Source: Zea mays
Lineage: Eukaryota; Streptophyta; Magnoliopsida; Poales; Poaceae
Length of the DNA stretch: 64,000 nucleotides
Direction of reading: 5' to 3'
Assembly (NCBI RefSeq): GCF_902167145.1
Contig: NC_050104.1
Span: forward strand, 3,410,001-3,474,000
Positions 24,601-36,616 of the stretch are shown here, one piece after another. The notes under the pieces were generated by a model. It did no database searches, was not told where the DNA came from, and saw nothing but the letters and a program-made list of their open reading frames with translations. A program made the position numbers and the translations under genes. Positions within the stretch are counted from its first letter, which is position 1; the number at the start of each line of letters is the position of its first letter.

Positions 24601-25645
24601 CTTGCTGACCGAGGACCCTTTAACTGGTCACATGCCTCGTCATGGGTAAGCTTTGCCTCGGGCAGACTAATACCAGAATAAGATAACCCGCAATGGGCGT
24701 GGAGAGATGGCGAGAGTAGCATGTACCCTCCGTGGCAAGAGGCTGGACGGTGGTGTATCTATGCTCTCGGTTGGCGTGAACCTGATCTGGTCTTAAGAAC
24801 CCCGGTGGCGAGTTGACATATGCAAGGGTTAAGTGCTACATATGTCGTGTGATTGGAGATCCTCAGCTGAGTATAATCGATTCGGATTGCCGTACCTTCG
24901 CGGTTATGAAGAATTGGTCACTGTCCTATACGTAGAAATCCAGTATAGATGAAGGGTTGTTAAGAAATTGGCTAGTGCAGGTCAAGTGTTTGAACTAGGG
25001 TAGAAAGAACTCTAGTTGCAGGTAATCTTACTTAACCTGACAAATTAAAATTGGATTTTTAAGGATCCACTTTAGTAAGCATTTCTGCAAACAGAGTCAT
25101 TGATTATTGATAAGCCTTGCCTTGACTCCCTTAAAGCCAGCATATCCTTGAGAGTCTTTTACTTTGTCGGGTAAGTCTTTTGAAAGTACACTTCGTACTC
25201 AGGGCTTTGTCCCATGTTGTTTTAGGTGAAGAAGCAACAAACTTTTGTTGCTTCTGTTCAAAGGTGGTACCCAAAGACGAACACCAAGACTAGAGCCACG
25301 GGAGGGAAGGCCCTCCGTTAAAAACTTTTTACTACTTATTCGGGAGGAGTTTTTGCCTCCCATGGTTTGTAATAATAATACTCTGCACTCGTATATTATG
25401 TTTTGGTCTGTAAATATTTAACTTTGTCCTACTTTTCAAATAAAACTAAGCTATTGTAACTACTTCCGCACTTCCGCATCTCTGATGATTTGTAATGCCT
25501 GCGTGACGGGTAAAACGCTCTTGGGAAGGTAAGGAACTCAGATACCGAGCTTGTCAAGTGATCAGGTGCACCTACAGGGTTGTCTGAGGTCCATTGGACA
25601 AGGACAATTGCAGCTGGGCCTAATGACCTGGGATGTTCCGTCACA
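21624..25645 (+). repeat. 3' LTR of the chromovirus
   Basis: This 4022-bp copy of the 5' LTR ends 'gttccgtcaca', followed by TTATT. Single-base changes are scattered along it, and the proline-run frame at 23982 has two more prolines than in the 5' LTR. Confidence 0.93.
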
Positions 25646-25692
25646 TTATTCATCATAATGCATTGATGAGGTATAAGACAATAAAATTTCAG

Positions 25693-26503
25693 GACAATGA
25701 TGAAGACAATAGAGACGTCGAAAGAGATGGTGAATTGGGTGAAAGGAATAACAAGGTTTTGATCATATTGTTGTGAATGTTTATTTGTAACTGATGTATA
25801 CTGAACTTTGAACCAATTTTTCAGGAAATTCAAGACGTATCTAATATAATTGAAGGGGGTGTGGACAATGTTCAAATACCTATACTGATACATTCATTTG
25901 AAGAGGTAATATCTTTAACAACTATATTGATTTGCGGTTGTACATATAAATGATTTATTGTTTGTGTTATTGGCTTATGATTGAGCTTAAAATGTGTTGG
26001 CAGGTACAGGTTAATTTGCAGGATCACGCGAATATGAATGAGAGTGGTGACCATGAACAAAGTGATCATGCTAGAAAGGTAATAATGGTATTATACTGAA
26101 TGTTGGACTGCATAATATTATATGCTGAGAAATATATACTTTTGAATTGCAGAAACTGGATTTTGCAGTCGATGGGATAAGCTTGGCAAGACCAAATAAC
26201 TCAAAACCCAAAGGAAGAACAATAAAGGGGAGTGAACAAAAGGTTATTAAATTGGGAGCAAAAGGTACAAAGAAAATGAACATGAAATGCCAGAAGTGTG
26301 GAATTGCTGATGGTCACAACAGTAGGACATGTTTGCCATTGGAGGAAAATAGATTACAGTTGGCTAGCCTTGCTGGACGTAAGAGAGGACGACCTCCTGG
26401 ATCTAGGAACAAGGGTGGAAGTAACGCTCCTCATTGGAATGAGACAACAACATCAAAAAAACACGCAATTGATTTCGATAGCAGTGAGTCAGGCAGTGAT
26501 TAG
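25693..26503 (+). pseudogene. FAR1/MURA-type transposase, 3' portion
   Basis: Continuation of the MULE transposase after the chromovirus. Small exons with consensus borders are visible at about 25693-25754, 25825-25903, 26004-26077 and 26154-26503. The last ends in TAG after an acidic, serine-rich tail. The terminal exon holds a knuckle-like CQKCGIADGHNSRTC and an AT-hook-like KRGRPPGSRNK, both common at the C-terminus of FAR1-type MULE transposases. These exons have no stops, so the damage is all in the 5' portion. Confidence 0.75.
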
Positions 26504-27113
26504 TATGTTGCATGAGTGACAAATGATTTATATACAGGTGGTTGTTGAAATCTAATAAATATAGCGTATATTCCTTACTAATGTTGCATAATTGACACTA
26601 ATAAAACATCGTATATAACCTGTATGATAATCGTATAATACGTAAACTATATGACCAGTAATGTGATGGATGCGCAATATGCTTCGTGAATAACAGAATA
26701 ACAAAGAGTATAAAAATGATCGGGATACCAATAAGTTTATATACATATTAACCAAAAAGTATAAACTTAAATGAATTGTTCGTAATATTAAGAAATGAGG
26801 TATGCATAAATAATGTAGGCAATTAACAAAAGAAGAACTTCATAACATATAAAAGATCATATTTAAGCCCACAAAAGTAAAAACATCTGTTGTTCACAAG
26901 ACAGAAAAACATCGTCGCAGCCTAACCAAAAGTATCCCACCAACTAATGTTCACAAAAGTACCTGTGTAACAACCTAAGACAAGGTAGCATAACAACTGT
27001 TCTAAACATCACATGTAAGGAAGCTTCCTAACATTGTTAACTAACAAGCATGACCAAAATACCACAGTACGATACATGGCCCACACCATTGCTTAGTTCT
27101 GACACATAGTTAA
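26504..27113. other. Spacer between convergent MULE genes
   Basis: AT-rich sequence of about 610 bp between the transposase stop and the ULP1-like stop. It probably holds both 3' UTRs and polyadenylation signals. No other gene was seen. Confidence 0.5.
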
Positions 27114-29085
27114 CTACTTGCGCGCAAACATAAATCTCTGGATATCTAATGGAACTGGCAGCGCCTTGTTCATGCAATGGAATGTGAGTTGATAAAGGGC
27201 ATGAGCACGTAGGTCTCGAGAATTGTCCTGCAATAAAAGCATAGCATGTATTATACACGTATATAGCTAACATGTACAACGATGGCAACCGAAATATAAA
27301 ATAGTTAGCATATTCACTTACTGGTTGAGTGTAAGAAGTGATGACACCTGCATTGTGATCATAATACTTCATGTAACTCATTACATAAAAGCCACAGTCG
27401 TTTGACCCTGTTCTCATTGTTGGGCAATTAGATGGCATATCCATTGGAAAATTACCAAATTTTGGGAAGGCTGCATTGGGGCAAACATGTTGTAACGCTT
27501 TGCTCAACCTACTCATTATAACCCTAGCCCATGGGAATTTCCTTCCACCTAAATAGATTGGGTCATAATGGTAGTCCTTCCATGTGGTGCCACCAAGTTC
27601 TATACCATACAGATTCGAATCTAAAATGTGTATACACCGATGCTGTAGGTTGATTACATACAGTGTCCAATGTCCCCTACTAAGCATAGGTACCAATATC
27701 TGTTGATGAAAAAATGTAAATAAGTTACATGTTGCTGTTACAATGTCATGATGAGTAAAAGGTACAGTTAATATGCTAATGAACCTGGGAACAAAAGGTT
27801 ACTGAGGCTTACCGACTTGCATTTATCCAGATTTACCAAAGGAGGCAATGTGTTATGCAAGCAATTCTATAACACATTTTGATCAAACGGCTGAGGATTC
27901 TTACTATGACGTTCCTGCTCTTCAAAATTTAGCAGAGCCTAGAAACAACAAAGAGAGTGTGTAAGTATATTCTGTCAATAGTTACAATAACTGTGAAGAA
28001 GAACCTACCCCAACATTGACATCAAGTACTAATCTGTTAGAAGTCATAGTTCGACGATGATTTTTGGAATCATCACGAACACACTCAATGAAGCACTGCA
28101 TGAAGACATTCTCAAGACACTTCCCCTCTGCGAAAGATTCATAAATATCGATACAGTTTCCACTGTATTCACCGTAATCTATGACAACCCTGTATGATGA
28201 ATATAGCTATATATTCATATTGCATACATGAAACAAACTTATAAATACGGTCTTCGCAATTTGTGTAACATGTACCTACTTTGGTCAATGTCCTTGGAAC
28301 AGAGTAAATCCCACAGAGAACGAACACAATCAAGCTCTGTAAGGAGTGGATCAGTTCCAGAAATTGTTGTCCCTATCAGTGTATCATCCTGAGATGCAAC
28401 CTGGTTATAAGTGTTTGAACATTAGAATAATTAGTTTAATGGCATAAAATGCATTATATAAGATGTATTTTATTATACTGACATGAGGCGTTGGGGTCTG
28501 ATAAAAAACTAGCCCACTGTCATTGTGTTCCATTTCCTCTGTTGCCATTTCACCTCTCTACACAAAGGTATATTATTAGTAAAATTATGCAATATGTATT
28601 GTACTAATGTATCATAAAATGGAATTATAACATGAGACAAGGACTGCTAAACAAACATTTTTTGCGGTGTCACGTCAAATTTCGGCAAACGGGTGCAAGC
28701 TGGTGTGGTTTGAGGTGTGATATTTGTGTTCCTCAACATGTTGTTTCGAACATCAAAACAGAAATCCTGTTGACAAAATAGTGTGGTTCGTATCCAGCTA
28801 AAAAGTAATATGCAAACAATGTACGTATGATGAGTAAAAAAAGCTATTGGGGTTGGATATATTACCTGATGTCCTGTAACAACATCCGCTTCGTCAGGAC
28901 AAGTCTCCAGTACTCTACGGATATGCTGTTGTCTTTCATGAATTTCTTCAAACTGAGTACCACCCAGCTGGGTCTCGAGCTGCGATGCTTTGGATGACAG
29001 ATCCGGTGTGGGTTGGGTGGCATGCATAGTGTGTCCTTGTACACAATTATATTGAAAATAATATATGTCAAAACTTGCATTATAG
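27114..29085 (-). pseudogene. ULP1-like cysteine protease, C-terminal portion
   Basis: Predicted SUMO-protease-like (C48) protein of the MULE. Exons visible on the minus strand: about 29040-28868, 28766-28662, 28553-28481, 28400-28278, 28190-28009, 27938-27813, 27699-27322 and 27227-27114 (stop). The catalytic His lies in RGHWTLYVIN, Asp in HILDSN and Cys in SNDCGFYVM; the position six before Cys, normally Gln, is Arg. An in-frame TAG at 27869-27867 and a TAG after KMFV near 28649 break the gene. Its upstream exons lie beyond the Harbinger element at 51741-53749. Such genes ride on Kaonashi-type MULEs; their job in transposition is unknown. Confidence 0.8.
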
Positions 29086-29109
29086 ATCAAATGTTGCTGC
29101 GTATACTAA

Positions 29110-29138
29110 GGGCCCGTTTGGCACAGCTCCAACTCCTG
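29110..29138 (+). repeat. Left TIR of the Harbinger-type element
   Basis: 29-bp terminal inverted repeat beginning GGGCCCGTTTGGCACAG, preceded by TAA. It pairs with 51653-51681. Confidence 0.85.
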
Positions 29139-29863
29139 ATTCTAAGCGAGGATCTGGAGGAGTCGTGCCAAACGAGTATTTTTTTAAACTGATTCTCATG
29201 TGGAGCCGAAAGATTGGGAGACGTTTTTGTGAAGAAAGGTGGGATCTAAAAAAACCTGCTCCACCCTCCCTTAAAACAACTCTTCAACCAACCAAATATG
29301 GACCTCCACTTAAAGTTTGATCGAAATTACCCGCAATTGCCATTGGACAAAAACATAACGATCCCCTCCCACACCCTCCATGGCGCCCGTCCTCTGTCCC
29401 GTGACCACCTGCCTATCGCTGAAGGACAGGGAGTGGCGGCTAGGGTATCACTACTCTCGCTGTCCTCCAGCCCTTCCACCCCACAGGGTGGCCACCGGGG
29501 GTCCACCGGCGCCGGCGCTAGCCTTCGGTCCCGCTACCTCGCTGCCGCTCTGCCCTACCATAGCCACTACCTCGCTGCCACTCTGCTCTGCTATCCGCGG
29601 TGCTGTGGCGACCGACCTGTGGGTGTGAGGTGTGAGCAGCTGAGCAGAGCAGAGCAAGAGACGCGGGTGGAAGAACGATCGCGCGGTGGGGCTACAGCGA
29701 GACTGCAAGAGACGCGGGTGTCGAGGTATGAACTGCAATCCCTGTCGCATCTGTTTACAGCACTAGCACCATCTCGCGGTGAGCAGGTGTACAACACTAG
29801 CACCATGCACGAGTTGCTCAATGGTTTCTCCTAGTCATCTGATTAGTCACATCATGCTGCAGC
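29139..29863 (+). other. Harbinger-type element, left interior
   Basis: GC-rich from about 29370 to 29740, with short local repeats such as 'ctacctcgctgcc' twice. Several frames are open but none resembles a protein. A consensus-like donor 'gtcgag/gtatga' near 29722 suggests a spliced leader exon whose partner is the acceptor at 50948, just before the Myb/SANT frame. Confidence 0.4.
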
Positions 29864-32800
29864 TGTGACACCCCAGTGTCACCTAGGGTTTCTCTTAAAA
29901 AGCCAAACCAAGGACCATTATTTCATGTGAATCAAAGTAAGCATGGGCATCAAATTAACTTAAGTAATAAAGAATTCACCAAGTATATACTTAAAAGTGT
30001 CATGATCAAAACAATTGAGACTTTTGAAAGATAAGAATGTGCAACCCTAATTCAAAACCCTAAGTAAACCCCATGAACAAAATTCAAGAAAGTAAGAAAA
30101 AGGGAATGAAAAGTTTAAAATTTTGACTTGAGCCAATTAGAAAAATTAAAGTACACTTAATGAGCAACAAGAAAGATTGAGAAGGCTTAGCCAAAATAAC
30201 TCAAATAAATCCCCAAATCAGCCCTTGATCAATGAACCCTTAGAGAAATTCAGATTTCTGAATTTCTGAATTTCAGACCTCTTCTCAAAGATCATCTGTG
30301 TTCTCTGCTTTTCCAAACTCAAAGGCAGAAGATCCAAATATCAAAGTCGTGCCAAATTACCTTGAACACATTCTGGGAAAGTTTGAACTCAAACCAAATT
30401 CATTTGACACGGTTTTGGCGCAGCTCAACCTCGGGACCAGGCATTCTGACACTGGCACCTTGGTGACGCTACAACTCCCTGTCCCTAGCCTAAAACCGCA
30501 CGTCGTCCATACACAAAAGACAAAGCTTGGTCTGGTGAACAAATCCCTTGCAGTGATCTTGCCCAAATTCGCGAAGATTTGCTCCCAATCGGCGCTTGAA
30601 CAGGGGCAGAGGCAACGGGAACACGTGTTCGACCGCGGCTGACACCCCCGGTTCACGCCCGTTCGCGCACCGCGCCTTCCCAGTGCACGCCCGCGCACAC
30701 TCGCCGGTCCACGACCGCCCGTGCACCGCGCCGTGCCTATAAAGCCCTCCCAGGCGCGCCCCACTTCGCCCCGCACTCACCCTCACCGGCCAGCCACTTC
30801 CCCTTAGCTCCGGCGAGCTTAAATCCGCCCGCCATTGCCGCCAGAGCTTCGGCCACCGTGGCCAGCCCACCCCAGCCATCCTCTGGGCAAGCCAGTGCTT
30901 CGGCTAGCTCCGCCAGTAGCCCGTAAAGCTTGCCAAGCCCTCGGACCCGACCGGACTTCACCGGAGGCCCGAGATCGACCTCACCGGACTTCGGTCTTCC
31001 GCCGCCGCGCGTGGACTGAGCTATCCAGTGAGTCTCCGCCCGATTCCTTTCGCTCATGTCTTCTCTGGCATCCCGTGGACCTCCCTGACCTATTTGATTG
31101 AACTATCTCGCCGTGACCAGGCCGGTCTCCTCGCCGCCGACGAGCATCCCCGCCTGCGCGCGTGGACCGACCGACTCCGGCCATCTCCGACGGCGTTCCG
31201 CACACCGTTGTGATCCCCGCGACCTCCCCTTCACCCTCGACCACTTCACCGGAACAGTCTCGCCGCCGGTAAGCCCCTCCGCCCTTTTCTTCGCCGCGGC
31301 TACTGTTTAAGGTAGAAGAAGGACCTCGGGTTAGGTTCTGTAGAACCCGAGGGGTTTTCTGTAATGTCAGCGACTCATGTGAATAGTAACCTAAGGACTG
31401 ATTCGCAAAGGAAACTTAGAAAACCGCCAGGGACCCCAGTGCAAAGTGGATTTCCACTTAATCAATTCTGCTATTCTTTTTAAAATGACCAGAGAACTTA
31501 GAAAATCCATAACTTGATGAAATCTTAATAAAAAGTTGTCAAACCAATTTTGCTAGCTCTGGAATATTGTAATCTGTCATTTAAAAATAGTGAACCCTAT
31601 GCTTTCTGTTCTAAATTTTAGAGTTTAAAATTAAAAACAGAAACCCCCTAAACCTTATTTAATTAAGGAAAATTAGTTTTTCTTTTGTGCTGAGCTTAAG
31701 AAAATTTGTAGATGTTTATACCTTATTTAGACACTGTTTAAAAATAGTAGGAACACCAGCATTGGAAAATATGAGGTAGTTATTTATTTAAAGCTATTTT
31801 GCCCAAAACTTAGAAAAAATCAGAAAGGCCTTAGAGATTAATGAACAGTGATTAATAATATTTTTCCTAGTTTACTTATGCAACAGAGAACCTAGGAAAA
31901 ATACAGAGACCATTAATTTGGACCAGTTCTTAAATAAGATGATTTAATTAACCTTATATAGACTGAAAATTAATTATTATAATTGCAAAACTATAACCAA
32001 AGTGGTTAGTAAAAATCCAGTGAACTTATAACCACCAGAGCCCCACTACAAAAATACAGAACACCCCAGCCCAACTTTTTAAGTAGGGAAAACAAATACA
32101 GAGTGATAATAAGGCATTTTTCCAATAAATCATAAACAACCCCTTTTAATGTGATAATGGGCAACCAAAAATTGGCTAAGTCCATGATGAGACAATCCAC
32201 CAGAGAAAAATGCAAACCCATGAAAAAGAAGTAAACTCATACCTTTTGCTAGTGATTAAAGAGAAAGACCACTTAATTCAAATAATGCAAACCACCCCTT
32301 CCCTTAAGCAAATAGAAGCCAAACTTCAGAATGATTGCTCTTGCACAAAATACCAACTAAGAAAAATAAGAACTCTGTTGTTTGATGTTTTAAAATATAG
32401 TGGTAGTAGAAAGCACCCCTTTGGCTAGAAACCTTAAGAAAACCATAGGAAAAGAATTAAAAGGTGTTAATGACTAGAAATTTGTATCAAGTCATGTTAT
32501 GACACCTAAAAGTCAGCAAAAATAAGTTTTGGAGAATTACCCACTGTTAAATAATAGTTATAGTTCAAAGTACCCCTTCTGCCCTAAAATTTGGTAATTT
32601 TGTCCAGAGAAAACCATTCACCTTCTGACCCCCAAATTTTGAGACAGAAAATCATACACCAGTAACAAGCCACTGTAATTTTTGCAGAATTTTTAGAATT
32701 TTATAAAAGCAACTTGTAGTTCAAACCTACTCCCAAAACATTAAAAGAATAAAAGAAGAGGAAAGAAGAAATAAACCCCACCTCAATAAGTCTAACTTGA

Positions 32801-34553
32801 GAACTTATCATTTATCACTAAGACTTAAAAAGAATTCAGTGGAACCCCAAAAGTAAACCTACCCCCTTACCTTAACTAAGTTTAACCCAATTTACCAAGT
32901 ATACCACCCAAGGGTTTTACATAAGTAAAGTTAACTTGTTTAAACTCAAAAGCCCATACACCGTTAAGGTTGTAATTTCTAAAGGCACATATCCTATCAT
33001 GCATATATCTTACGCATTGCATTCATTAGATTGTAATCTTGCCGACGGAGAGTACGTGCTCATCCCCGAGCAAGGACCTGTCCAAGAGGAGGACCAGGAG
33101 CAGGCTTCAGAGGCTGCTATTGAGGATCTCCCCGCAGCCCCAGCAATTGAAGGCAAGCCCCGGTTTTATGCATAACCGTATTATTATATGCTACTTTACT
33201 ACACTTAATGCTTGTAGGATTGTAATGTGCACTTAAGTGTAGGAGTTGCTTGAAACCTCTAGTTGCATGAACTTAGGATTCCTTTTTGAGATGAATACTA
33301 GTATGCTAGGTCGAGTAGCTGCTTGCTAATCAGGATCTCGGTAGAAGTCGAGTGATTTTTCTAGCACTTGCGCGAGGTCAGGAATTGATTGTATTCATCT
33401 TGATAACGGGATTTATGTTGGTCTATGGACTTGGATCCAGGGAGGATGCCTTGTCCATGAGACGGGAAAAATGAATTAAGGATTAATGTGTGGATACCTG
33501 AGTCAAGCTTTTGAACGTACTAAGCACATGCCGGGAAAAATGGTAACCGGTAAACCTAGTACCTGAGTGAAGCCGGGCGCGGACTTTATCGCTCATGCGA
33601 CCTGAGACTGGGTCTCCCATGCTAGCTATGGTGGGTACAAGTGCGGTCACTGCACGGCGGCAGCCGGGGTCAGTGGAGCATTGTATGCCAAGGCGGTGAG
33701 GCCTGGACGCGAACGGGGAATCGATGGGGACGGTTGTCTTGTGTGGGTCGGAGTACCCTGACTTGACGTGTGTTTAGGTTTACCTTGCAGGGTTAAAACT
33801 CGATTCGAATCGTCTGCTTCTCGCAGCTAATGAGACTGCTTGATTCCTTGTACTACATCGAGTAAGAAGTGAAATGTGGTTATATGAGATAACTTGTTGG
33901 TTGAACTAATTGATTGTTACCATGAATGATTAGAAGGAGCAAATCTAGCTATGTTAATGATGGTAGAATTCGAAAAGCTAAAATTTGATTTTAGAAACAG
34001 CTAGTGCTTTTGGCAAACCAAACCCCTCAGCCAAACAGCTGCATAGTCTAGAGGTAGAGGAGTAGACTCCTCACACCGGTTAAGTCTAGCTGAGTATTAG
34101 TATACTCAGCCTTGCTTGTGGCACCATTTTTGCAGGTACCATGCAGGATTTGGTTGATGGTGTGACTTGGCCTACTACCCTGCCACCGGGTTGGACGGTC
34201 GAGTGGGATGTTGCTCCGGCAGGAGAGGAGCATGAGGAGTAGTGGGCTAGGCCTTGCCCAATTCCTCATTACCGACGACATCGATTATCCGCTGCACTTT
34301 ATTTTGTGAACTTTATTTGCTACTCAAAAACTCCGATTTATGTAATAACTCAGTACTTAATTTGAGGTTTCCTGTTTTATTGTATTTCTTCTGTGACTCA
34401 CCTTCGAGTGAGATTGTGGAATTTGATCCTGGTTAAGTGGCTTCATCAGACTAGATCTGAGGGACTGACGGGTTATTCCGATTTAAGTGTATTACGGCCC
34501 CTGAGGCGTGACTTAGGCACTTAAGCTGGAATAATTCGGGCGGTTCTGCCACA
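29864..34553 (+). mobile_element. Gypsy solo LTR, 4.7 kb
   Basis: Starts 'tgtgacaccccagtg' and ends 'ggttctgccaca'. The left flank is GCAGC (29859-29863). The right flank, split by the Sirevirus, reads GTAGC, a one-transition mismatch. A TATA-like 'gcctataaagccc' sits near 30736 after a GC-rich block. As in the chromovirus LTRs, a short acidic frame ending GKPR occurs (33039-33175), and the 'gtatactcagccttg' motif lies near 34100. No internal domain exists. The style matches Tekay/Del LTRs but the family is different. Confidence 0.75.
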
Positions 34554-34557
34554 GTAG

Positions 34558-35809
34558 TGAGAGCACCTAGAGGGGGGGTGAATAGGTGATCCTGTAAAAA
34601 CTTAACTTATAGCCACAAAAACTTGTTAGAGGTTAGCACAATAATTGCCAAGTGGCTAAAGAGAAGATCTTGCACAATACGACAATCACAGAGAATTCAA
34701 CACAGAGGAGACACGGTGATTTATCCCGTGGTTCGGCCAAGTACAAAACTTTCCTACTCCACGTTGTGGCGTCCCAACGGACGAGGGTTGCAATCAACCC
34801 CTCTCAAGCGGTCCAAAGACCCACTTGAATACCACAGTATTTTGCCTTGCTTATCTTTATCCCACTTGCGAGGAATCTCCACAAATTGGAGTCTCTCGCC
34901 CTTACACTTAAGATTCACAAAGAAGCACGGAGTAAGGGAGGGAAGCAACACACACAAATCCACAGCGAAACGCGCACACACACGGCCAAGATTCGAGCTC
35001 AAAGACTATCTCACAGTTTCTCACAAGAACAGAGCTCGAATCACTTAGAATCACAAACGGATGCGCAAAGACTGAGTGTGGATGATCAAGAATGCTCAAG
35101 AGTTGCTTGGTTATCTCCTCCATGCGCCTAGGGGTCCCTTTTATAGCCCCAAGGCAGCTAGGAGCCGTTGAGAGCAAATCTGGAAGGCTGATCTTGCCTT
35201 CTGTCGTCGGGCGCACCGGACAGTCTGGTGCACACCGGACAGTGTCCGGTGCCCGATTCCTTTCCTTAAATGGCGAAGCCGACCGTTGCAGATGCGGGAG
35301 CCGTTGGCGCACCGGACATGTCCGGTGCACACCGGACAGTCCGGTGCCCCCTTCCGACCGTTGGCTCGGCCACGTGTCCCGCGCAGATCGCGCGGCCGAC
35401 CGTTGGCCCTGGCCGACCGTTGGCTCACCGGACAGTCCGGTGCACACCGGACAGTCCGGTGAATTTTAGTCGAACGCCGTCAGCAAATTCCCGAGAGCGG
35501 CCTCTTCGGCCGAGGGAGCCTGGCGCACCGGACACTGTCCGGTGCACCACCGGACACTGTCCGGTGCACCAGACCGAAACAGTCCCTTGGCTGTACACAG
35601 CCAAGTCTTCTCTTATCTTCTTCTATCTGTTTCTAACACTTAGACAAATATATTAGTACACAAAACCAATGTACTAAGACTTAGAAACATACCTTTGTTG
35701 TAGATTTGCACTTTGTTCATTCATGGGCATTGGTTCACATCTAAGCACTTGTGTTGACGCTTAATCACCAAAATACTTAGAAATGGCCCAAGGGCACATT
35801 TCCCTTTCA
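34558..35809 (-). repeat. 3' LTR of the Sirevirus
   Basis: 1252 bp. Positions 35213-35571 contain about eight near-palindromes built on 'caccggacagtccggtg', interspersed with several 'gaccgttgg' repeats. Frames open on both strands in this block follow from its symmetry and are not genes. Confidence 0.93.
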
Positions 35810-36616
35810 ATCTCCCCCTTTTTGGTGATTTATGCCAACACAACATAAAGTAGATAGAACAAGTGCAAAATCACTTCAAATAAAAACTCAAATTGGTTTT
35901 GATTCAATTTTGGCATATATGGATCATCCTTTGCCACCACTTGGTTTGTTTTTGCAAATCAAACTCAAATCTCTATTTCTATGTCAAACACACATGTTGA
36001 GGCATAAAGAGAGTCATTCCAAAAGAGATTGATCAAGGATTTCAAAAACTCCCCCTATTTCCCATAATCACCACTTCTCCCCACAAGAAGCCAACTTTTG
36101 ACAATAGAGACAATAAGAGACAATAAAAGCTTTTGACAAAACAAAAACTCACAAAAACTCTATTCTACTATTTTCAAAATCTCTCAAGTGGTAGCTGATC
36201 CATTTATTACTTTGGCCTTTATTTTCTCCCCCTTTGGCATCAAGCACCAAAACGGGATCAATCTTGGCCTTTTAACCCCATTGCCTCACCAAAGTCTTCA
36301 ATTAAGAGCAAATGGCAATAAGATTTCATGAGATGAACTTGGAATTAGTTACCCTCTCATCGGAGTGCAGTGGAAGTCTTTCATGGTCCAAGTCCACCTT
36401 TTCCCTTTCAATCCTCCTTCGAGACTAAATTGTCAAACTCAAGCACATGGTTAGTCTCAAAGGGTCAAGTTGTAACACATCTCCCCCTAAACATGTGCAT
36501 CACTTTGCAACGGACTTGTGAGGTCCAGGGAGTGTTTGTATAACTTGAGCACCATAATAAGCAACAAAATGCAAAAAGGAACATGATCAAAAGCATAAGT
36601 ACATGTATGCTACAAT
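35810..36616 (-). promoter_or_regulatory. Polypurine tract and 3' untranslated region of the Sirevirus
   Basis: Plus-strand 'atctccccctttttggtga' (35810 on) is the polypurine tract read on the minus strand, adjoining the LTR. Further 'ctccccct' boxes stand near 36048, 36227 and 36480, consistent with the conserved multi-PPT pattern reported for Sireviruses. No coding frame is present. Confidence 0.75.

Larger units (their letters stand above)
13978..25645 (+). mobile_element. Gypsy chromovirus with 4-kb LTRs (Tekay/Del-like)
   Basis: An 11,668-bp element with LTRs of 4021 and 4022 bp, inserted in an intron of the MULE transposase. The TSD is TTATT (13973-13977 and 25646-25650). A PBS follows the 5' LTR and a polypurine tract precedes the 3' LTR. 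The internal region is only 3.6 kb: most of gag, the protease and the N-terminal part of integrase are missing, and pol has three in-frame stops. The large LTRs and C-terminal chromodomain-like segment point to the Tekay/Del lineage. LTR mismatches run at about 2.4% over the first 290 bases, so it is older than the innermost elements of the nest. Confidence 0.92.

Noticed and set aside
29298..31310. Several overlapping GC-rich frames on both strands
   Set aside because: They coincide with the Harbinger leader and the promoter/leader zone of the solo LTR. Open frames follow from base composition.
35213..35571. CRISPR-like repeat array
   Set aside because: Repeats are palindromic, without uniform spacers, and lie in both LTRs of a plant retrotransposon.
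34623..35656. Reading frames over the Sirevirus LTR, repeated at 49629-50647
   Set aside because: The same frames occur in both LTRs, run on both strands and owe their openness to the palindrome array.
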